Notes under the pieces: generated by a model
Told to the model about the DNA's origin: nothing
What the model saw: the letters and a program-made list of their open reading frames with translations, nothing else
The model's database searches: none
Position numbers and translations under genes: made by a program
Source: Chiua virens
Taxonomy: Eukaryota > Basidiomycota > Agaricomycetes > Boletales > Boletaceae
Reading direction: 5' to 3'
DNA: 64,000 bases
NCBI GenBank assembly: GCA_019787685.1
Contig: JAHNUO010000014.1
Location: 1,116,001-1,180,000 of the forward strand
Shown here: positions 56,811 to 64,000 of the stretch, one piece after another
Numbering within the stretch: position 1 is the stretch's first letter
Layout of the letters: each line of letters opens with the position of its first letter

Positions 56811-56977
56811 TGTAGAAGTATAGTACAGGTTGTAAGTATGGAATACAAAGTATGAATAGACCGATCTCACCTCAGTGTAGGTCGAAATGAATCTTATCTA
56901 CCCGAAGATTATGTAATACGGTGATGTCCGAGTCGTCCGTTTGACTACGGTATACGAGGAATAATGACAATACAACA
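56811..56977 (-). repeat. Copia 3' LTR
   Basis: 167 bp on the minus strand, beginning TGTTGTATTGTCATTATTCC and ending CTATACTTCTACA; 163 of 167 bases match the 5' LTR at 39977-40143. A purine tract, TTTGAGGAGGGAG on the minus strand, directly precedes it. Confidence 0.88.
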
Positions 56978-57508
56978 CTCCCTCCTCAAACGGACGGGTG
57001 TAATCCTAGTTCGTTTGCGAAATATTTAGCTTTAATACTAGGTAATGCTTTTGTAAGAGTATCTGCAATCATGTCTCTCGAAGGGCAATAAAGAAAAGAA
57101 AAGGAACCATTTTCGACACTGAAACGAATAAAATGATAACGGATGTCAATGTGTTTCGTGCGCGCGTGATAACTACCGTCGCGCGTTAACGCGATAGCCG
57201 ACTGATTGTCGCCGTAAAGAGTCGTAGGGCGCGTGAGGGGTTGAAACATTTCGCCGATGAGTCGTCGAAGCCAAATAGCTTTAGCGGTGTGTGTAGCGGC
57301 GACGTACTCGGATTCGGCCGTTGAGAGCGTGACGAGCTCTTGTTTCTTTGATCCCCAGAGAATTGCTCCCCCGTCGATGAGGAAAGCGAAGCCAGTGATA
57401 GCGCGGCTGTGCTCCTGCGTAGCGCCATCAGCATCGACGTAACCAACCAAACCTTTCATCTGAGTCCCAAAGGTGAGCGCCAGCGTCTTAGTACCAACAA
57501 GATACTTA
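56978..57508 (-). pseudogene. Copia pol 3' part: connection and RNase H
   Basis: The minus-strand frame reads KYLVGTKTLALTFG, GYVDADGATQEHSRAITGFA, KQELVTLSTAESEYVAATHT, AIWLRRLIGEM, LYGDNQSAIAL and HARTKHIDIRYHFIRF, the Ty1/copia RNase H with its Asp, Glu and Asp residues, ending GLHPSV at 56986. The stretch is intact. Its first residues directly continue AVKRIY at 44650. The long frame reaching back to 57660 only reads through MITE B. Confidence 0.88.
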
Positions 57509-58303
57509 CAGTCGACTCCCACATAAGCGATACGTGGTATAAGCGATACTCCCTCATAATGTATGGGTTTCTGAATTTCCCGACCTGGTTTGCGGGGATT
57601 TCGGACAATAAGGAATAACTCTCCCATACCAGATATCCGATAGGGTTTTCTTGTGGTCATAACCGATAAAACACCCGGATAATACTATATTAGGAAACCA
57701 TATTATATAATTTTTTCAACCTCGACATGACAATGAAGGCAAGAATGGCCACCTTTCGTTCCGACACTGAAGAAAGAGCTCGAGAAAGCTCCGGACCAAC
57801 TCGAGTCAACCGGTGTCCTCCAGCCTTTGAACCGTATGAGCATTACCGAGCTCCTCAACCCAAACACAGAGATGCACAACATCTTCGAGGCAACCGACGA
57901 AGACACTTTCCAGGCGGTTATGGATGCGCGTACAAAGCAGGAAAAGGACGGCTTGGATGCCGATGCTGATGCTGAAACACCGGCTGCCTCGTCGCACCCA
58001 AAAGGATGTGCTTGAGGCCGTGTTTGTGTTGCAGGAGGCTACCAGGTACATGTTGTGCACGTTTGGGCAGCAGACAAACTAGTGGGATGCGAAACATGAC
58101 GTCGTAGCACGCTTCAAGTTTATAGATTATTTTGCTCGTACTTAGCCTCGTAACACATTAGATTTGATGTTATGTAACCAATACTATTCACGAGTGTTTA
58201 CCAATTTGCCTCAGAAGGCCGACCTTCCACAGAACGAATACTCCCTCATAGTGTATACCTTCAGGCGTGTCCCGAGAGCTATCGCTTATGTGGGAGTCAA
58301 CTA
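57509..58303 (+). mobile_element. 795-bp pogo-like MITE (family B), copy 2
   Basis: Inverted copy of 44652-45446 with the same length. TA flanks lie at 57507-57508 and 58304-58305. The right terminal repeat has two G-to-A changes (GTCAACTA for GTCGACTG). The plus-strand frame 57827-58015 encodes the same transposase C-terminal peptide, preceded in frame by LKKELEKAPDQLESTGVLQP. Confidence 0.85.
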
Positions 58304-58305
58304 TA

Positions 58306-58531
58306 CCGTGCAACCGGGTCACGCCGACATTTATAGATCCCCGACTCCCACGTAAGTGGGGGAGGGTTTTCTCGTGCAGATTCGTACCGCTCTCTGCCTG
58401 CCGACTCGTGGGATAATCTTATGTAAATCATCGAAACCTATTTAAATTTTACTTTCTCACGTCTTTCTTGAAAATTTAGAGTAGAGAAACGGTTGCGTGG
58501 ACACATGTGAGTCGTTCATCTGTTCTCTCTT
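58306..58531. other. Helitron upstream region
   Basis: About 230 bp containing a short inverted repeat, CCCGACTCCCACGTAAGTGG, related in wording to the MITE B end. No Helitron 5' terminus was identified. Confidence 0.35.
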
Positions 58532-61500
58532 TTGTTGGCATCTACTGATGCAAACTGTAGGTTCGTTCAAAAGGCGGTTTGTCTTGTGCCACGTGTTGTT
58601 GATGAACGCCTCTGCCCTCCTGCTGGTCCGCATGATATTAAAGACTATCCTATCTTCTATGATCCCATCTATTACCCTGATCACAATTGTGCATGCTTTG
58701 AGTCCCCTCGTGGTTTCTGTGTCTGGCTAAAAGATGCTCTTCGGCAACATATGTCACATTGCTTTGAGTGTGATATGGAGTTCACTGGTTCTGTCGCATA
58801 TGATGGCATGGAAATATTTATCGCTTGCTATATTACTGGTGTCACCATTGTGAAATCCTTGGATGACTTTGCAAGTGCTGAGTACACACATTGTCGGTTA
58901 CTGGGCGAGTTTGTGCAGCATCATCCCAACATACCACCCCCTAAGGTTATCCCTCAACGTTTGTTGTGTTTACCAAGGTGGATGTTTCATGCTGAGGACG
59001 TGAATAAGGACAATTTAAATACACTTTCGGCTGCTGTGTTGTATGTCGCGTCTTCACACCACAGATTTTTTGCAATTTAAGATAGGTTCATACTATGGTC
59101 GAAATGTGAATCCTGTACTTCGAATAAAACTTGTCATTCAGAACATGTTTGAATTTTATGTCTGAACGTATCACTAAATTTTGGCCTACACTTTGTGTAT
59201 CCATGTCGGTCAATATGTAGTGTAATATTTGAAATTTACTATTGGTCGGAATGTAACTGTAAATGCCAAATTTGGGCTTATCATATAAACCTTAATGATA
59301 CTTCAAGTCTTGCTATGGTCTGTGTGGTGGACAAAATATGAAATATTTGCAATCATTCAGTTCTCTTAGGTTTGGCTCAAGCAATGATGTTGCATTCAAA
59401 TGGTGGTTAATGACTGTACTTCATATTTTGTCTGCCACACAGACCATAGCAAGACTTGAAGTATCATTAAGGTTTATATGATAAGCCCAAATTTGGCATT
59501 TACAGTTACATTCCGACCAATAGTAAATTTCAAATATTACACTACATATTGACCGAGTTGATACGTACATGGATACACAAAGTGTAGGCCAAAATTTAGT
59601 GATACGTTCAGACATAAAATTCAAACATGTTCTGAATGACAAGTTTTATTCGAAGTACAGGATTCACATTTCGACCATAGTATGAACCTATCTTAAATTG
59701 CAAAAAATCTGTGGTGTCAGCATTGCCTGATGTTTCTGTCCGTAAAAATGCATCTAAGAGATTGTGTGTGCATATTCTTCTGGCTGATTTCATGAAGCAA
59801 TGTGCCACTTTTTGTGAATTGACGTTAGACATTGTACAGGAGAAGCTCAGATCTATCCCTCTACCTGCTGGAAGTCAATACAGCATTCTCAGTTTGATTT
59901 CTGCTTTTTTTGAGTTACGTTACGGCCCTTTTGTTGCCACTGCACTGCGAAGACCGCCAGCTGTGTCTGCCTATGCAGCTGATGAACCTCTACACAATCC
60001 ACTTCTTTGGACTTGCTCCCCGCTTGATCATCTCATAGAAACCCTTCGTGAGATTCCCTTGGATACCATTGGATTGTGTATTCGTAATATCTCCTGCACA
60101 GTAAGTCGTCCAGCATTCACTGTGAAATCCCGGCGCAAATCTTGTTTGGGCCTTATCAAGCACATCCTCGATCGTGTGCGGTTCCTCAGTTGTATGGGTT
60201 ACGATTTCCTCTTTAATCTCATGGTAGCTTACTTTCCATTCAATTATGATTCCAGTCATTCAGTTGAAGATTGGCTCACTCATGTTCTCTGTCACGAATA
60301 CAATACTGACATTATCAATCAACTCAGGCACGTCCAAGATAGCATTCCAATTCGAGTCCCAAAATCTGTCCGAAACGCAAATGCAAGACGCGAGGAAAAA
60401 CTAGCGAGGATAGAAGACAAAAAAAAAGCAGCGACCACCATCGAACGTGAGTGGCCAACCATTGTTCCAAAGGAAATGGTTTTCGAGTGTCTGGAACGCT
60501 ACCGTAAGGGAACAATATGGTCAGAGCCCTGTGTGTGTGCTCAATATCATTCGGATGCAGCTGTCATCAATCTTCTCTCTGATTCTAGCCTGGATGTTGA
60601 ATGTCTCGCACTAAATGATGAATTTGTCATCCGAAAGTGTATCATTCAATCGTTATCCACCAGGTTTTCTTTTGTGAATCCTGTCTTGAGTGGTCTCATG
60701 CTTGATTGTCATGGTGTTGTGCAGGATGATGACGAAAATGCAAAAATAATGATTTGTTCTGATTGTCGTCATGCTCTGAACAGAAAGAGTGTCCCCCGAT
60801 TTGCTCTTGCGAATGGTCTTTATCGTGGAGATTTGCCGGCTCAGTTCAGTGACTTAACTTGGGTTGAAGAGAAGATATGTGCTATCTATTGCTCTACTGC
60901 GCATGTAACTCGTCTTTTTCAATCTTCAGACCCTTCACAACCAAAGGTTTTCCACGGGAATACATGCGCCCATGATATGAATATCATTTCTACTGCATCA
61001 GTTTTACCTCGCGCTCCAGCGGACGTGGCTGGTTTTCTGAGTGTGGTTTTTATAGGCCCTCAAAAGTTCAGTCCGAAAGCAATGGTCTGGGCATTCCTGC
61101 TGTGGCTCAAGAATCATAATCGTTTGTACACTGATATTGCTATTGACCCTCAGGTTGTTGAGCTTTATCCCGATGATGGAACTTTGCTAGGTCTTCCTGA
61201 TCGAGTTATTGAAGATTCTGAATCTGATCCCAAAATTTCATTTGATGAAGAGACGTCTGGTTTTGATGCACACCCTGCTACACTTCTTTATGATACAGGC
61301 TCGGAACAAGGTGGACAACTTGAAACGACTGGATCCGAGATTGAAACTGTGACCTTGCTCGAAAAGATGGGAGTTTCGGACCCCGAGAGTGTCAGGTTGA
61401 GTGGACGGACTTTTACTGCAGCCACACTTCGCAATTTGATACCCAGGCAATCAGGTCAAGTTGACCTTGTGGTACACAGAGGCTCACATCCTGTGAACGA

Positions 61501-64000
61501 ATACAATAACCCAGACCTTATACCAGGAATGTTCCCTACGCTGTTCCCTTATGGCATTGGTGGGTTTGAGGACAAAGCTCGCCCCACTCAGGTGTCATTT
61601 CAGTTGCATAGTCGATACACCCTCAATCTTCCTGATAGGTCTTTTCGCTACCATCACTCATACTTGTTTGTTGTCCTCAATATGGTACAACACCGTTTAG
61701 CTCACCTTCATACAGCATTCACTTGCAGAAAGCCCTACTTCGACAAAATCGCTCGTAGATTGATATCATTGTCCCCAGCACTCTTGCAACGTGTCGCCGC
61801 CTCCCGTCTTGAACTTGAACACAGGATATCGGACATGATTCCAGAAGAGAAGAATGCTCTGACTTTACTGCAACACGTCAATACCATATCCGCTCGGATC
61901 CCAGGATCAGAGGCATCAAAAATTTTCATACGAAGCGAGATACGCAGCTACTTTGGTTATTTTGGCCTCCCTCATTTATTCTTCACTTTCAATCCTAGTG
62001 TTGCACACAGCCCCATCTTTCAGGTCATGTATGGTGATACTACTGTTGATTTATCGGCATGTTTTCCACGGCTTGTCTCTGCGCGCGAACGTGCGCTGCG
62101 TGTCGCTCATGATCCCGTGGCTGCTGCTGACTTCTTTGCATTTTCGGTGCGTTGTTGTTTCGAGTACTTGCTGGGCTGGGACGTTAAAAAATGTCAATCT
62201 TCTTCATCTGGTGGTCTATTTGGACGTCTTCGGGCATTCTATGGAACATGTGAGTACACGGAGCGAGGATCTCTCCATGGTCATTTCCTTCTGTGGTTGC
62301 AAGGGGGATCTAATCCCTCAGACATACATCAACAACTTCATGATAAGACGTTCCAAAAGAAGTTTTTTGCTTTCTTTGACGACATTATACATCACCACCT
62401 GCCCGACATGGAGGTCACAGTTGACCCTAAGTTTGAACCTCGCGTCGAGCGACCACCATGCCCTCCGACTGAAAAAGAATCTACAATCCAAGTCTTGAAC
62501 CAGTGGGATTCCATGTTTGTCACAGAAGTTAAAAAATGTGGTGAAGTACTTCAGAGACATGTTTGTCGTCCAGTATGTCATAAATATGGAAATGAAGGGC
62601 ATTGTCGTTTTCTATTTCCACATGAAATTGTCGAGTCATCGTACTTTGACCCGGGAACTAATTCTATTGTACTCATGTGTAGAGATGGTAATGTGAACTA
62701 CTTTAACCCTTACATTCTCGTTTTTTGTCGCCACAATCATGATCTGAAGTGCATACTCTCTGGCAAAGGAGCCAAAGCCGCCATGTTCTATATATCAGAT
62801 TATATAACCAAGATGGGTGCGAAAACATATGAAATGCTTACCCTCTTATCTCGCGCGGTTGCTAGAATTCCACCAGACACATCGAACAAGACGGTGGCAG
62901 AGAGTGCAAAAACACTTCTCCAAAAATGTCTCTCACAGTTTAGCCGTCAGCAACAAATACATGCACAACAAGCAGCGCGTTACCTCAGTGGACATGATGA
63001 CAGTATATCGTCACATAAAACAGTGGCATTGATGTCCTCCATTGCCATCGCATATGTCAAGGACAAGTATTTAAGTCCTGAAACTAATGATGCCTCTTCA
63101 GAGTCAGTTTTCCAAAATGGCGAGGACATTGAACAGCCACGTTTACGAATCTCAACAAACAGAGAAGGTGAACTAGTGGAGACAAATCAACTCCATCATT
63201 ACTTGTATCGAAGTGATGCCCTTTCTCACATGTCATTCTATGAGTTTGGTAGATGCGTTGAGTTGCAGCCCAAGTCACAAAGCAGGCGTATAAAGCACAC
63301 ACATGAGACTAGACTTAGGTGTTCTCCGTCGACATGCACTGAAAGCAAGTCATCCACTGCACGCTACACACGAGCTTTTGGAGCATACAAATGAATCACG
63401 TGGAGATGTCGCTCGTGAACTTGTGCCACGCATCGTCGGCACTTCTATACCTCGTTCTACTCACAAAAGAGTTTGGGCATTGTTTATGCTGGCGCACTTC
63501 AAGCCCTTTAGTTGTGACACTCCTCTCTTTGCGGAAAATGATATTCCAGAGGAAATGCTGGAAGCGTTTAAATTTTCTGATGCAAGCCTCATAGTGATGA
63601 AGAATTGGGAAGCTGTACATGAATGCGAGGATGAGAGGGATGCAGATCGTTTGAGAAAACAGACACAACGCACGGCCGCTAGCAGTGTCCGTGATAAAAA
63701 TACTCAGAAAGGACCTCTGATGCCCAATGGGCCTGGGGATGAAGGCGATGAGATCCAGGATATTTTGAATCAGTGCTCACGTGCCGGCCGTGAAGAATTC
63801 GCCATCAATCAAGCTATTTTGTTATACAGGGAGGCTAAATGGTTGTCGTCAGAGAGTAATCTGGCTCAGAATGCGGATAACCTCACCCCAGTCATGACCG
63901 ATTCAATGGCCTATCCAATGTCCAAATATCCTGAGAAGGGAATGCACAGGCCTGAGGCAATATTACCTTTGTTCAGTCAGCCACGCTGGAAAAGATGGAA
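58532..64000 (+). pseudogene. Helitron Rep-type gene, split by a MITE and frameshifted, 3' end outside window
   Basis: The first part (58532-59056) ends VLYVASS and resumes at 59717 with ALPDVSVRKNASKRLCVHIL once the MITE is removed. The 59711 frame then runs 1227 codons: a DUF6570-like Cys/His region (ICSDCRHALNRK near 60755, RFALANGLYRGDLPAQF), a Helitron-like N region (LVVHRGSHPVNEYNNPDLIP, FPTLFPYGIGGFEDKARPTQ), LPHLFFTFNP, the HUH motif RGSLHGHFLLWL near 62266 and the Tyr motif YISDYITK near 62790. Near 63300 the frame shifts; the next frame (LGVLRRHALKASHPLHATHE, FMLAHFKPFSC, EFAINQAILLYREAKW) stays open to the window end. The Pif1 helicase part should follow beyond 64000. Such proteins nick and replicate by rolling circle. 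The start at 58532 is tentative. Confidence 0.85.
59057..59716. mobile_element. 660-bp fold-back MITE inserted in the Helitron gene
   Basis: Arms of about 287 bp run inward from CACCACAGATTTTTTGCAAT and its complement (coordinates sum to 118773 at the edges), separated by about 85 bp. One arm has a 12-bp extra stretch (ACGTATCAACTC) and a few substitutions. TCA occurs on both sides, and excision of the insert with one TCA restores the Helitron reading frame. The short TSD and CAC ends suggest a CMC (CACTA-like) origin. No transposase is inside. Confidence 0.8.

Larger units (their letters stand above)
44652..58303. other. Segment inverted by recombination between MITE B copies
   Basis: The two boundaries are inverted 795-bp MITEs. 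One copia element and one transposase gene are interrupted exactly at or beyond these boundaries and continue in reverse at the far end. Reversing 45447-57508 restores the copia order (reverse transcriptase, RNase H, LTR), the target duplication pair and the Plavaka-2 frame. Confidence 0.8.

Noticed and set aside
56986..57660. 224-codon ORF starting in MITE B and running into copia RNase H
   Set aside because: The first ~50 codons are MITE end sequence; the junction is an insertion boundary, not a fusion gene.

Overview
The window looks like a transposon-packed accessory region of a mushroom-type basidiomycete (Agaricomycetes). The pointers are introns of about 50 bp with GT-AG ends, a FunK1 fungal kinase, a nuclease-kinase fusion, DUF6698- and DUF6532-type genes, and Plavaka, copia, pogo/Fot1-like, hAT and Helitron elements. 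No sequence search was possible. Family names rest on motifs and recalled family patterns, so broad calls are safer than exact boundaries.

Layout. 1-5.7 kb: a damaged C2H2 zinc-finger regulator (+), a PD-(D/E)XK nuclease-kinase fusion gene (-) and a Ulp1-type cysteine protease gene (+). 7.67-22.92 kb: a giant near-perfect palindrome. Each arm holds a 6.3-kb Plavaka DNA transposon (broken transposase plus a divergent accessory gene) and a hairpin-forming minisatellite; a unique spacer of about 0.4 kb lies at the centre. 23.5-27.6 kb: an ATP-grasp-like gene (-), a decayed tyrosine recombinase (+) and a possible DUF6532 relic (-). 28.1-29.95 kb: a fold-back repeat with ~0.78-kb arms. 31.9-36.8 kb: two direct repeats around a DUF6698 gene, a 729-bp pogo-like MITE, degenerate tandem repeats and a pogo transposase tail. 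37.1-39.97 kb: the body of a second Plavaka-like (DUF6830-type) transposase. 40-44.65 kb: a copia element carrying a LINE insertion. 44.65-58.3 kb: a segment bounded by two inverted 795-bp MITEs, holding a transposon-like block with terminal repeat arrays, FunK1, a deleted hAT element, a DUF6532-like gene, the missing zinc-finger exon of the second Plavaka transposase and the missing 3' end of the copia element. 58.5-64 kb: a Helitron Rep gene split by a fold-back MITE and running off the window.

The strongest result is a readable rearrangement history. Plavaka-2 was split by copia, which left a 5-bp target duplication (GAGCA/GAGCG). Copia then received a LINE and a 795-bp MITE. Recombination between two inverted copies of that MITE then inverted about 12-13.6 kb, so the two ends of one copia element, and of one transposase gene, now face each other 12 kb apart. 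Turning the segment back in silico puts the zinc-finger exon in an open frame with the rest of the transposase.

Most genes here belong to mobile elements. The possible host-type genes are the zinc-finger regulator, nuclease-kinase, Ulp1 protease, ATP-grasp-like gene, DUF6698 gene and FunK1, several of them with frameshifts. Homopolymer-length frameshifts in copia, and a palindrome with no differences seen in its transposon arms, mean that assembly or base-call error should be excluded before biological conclusions are drawn.
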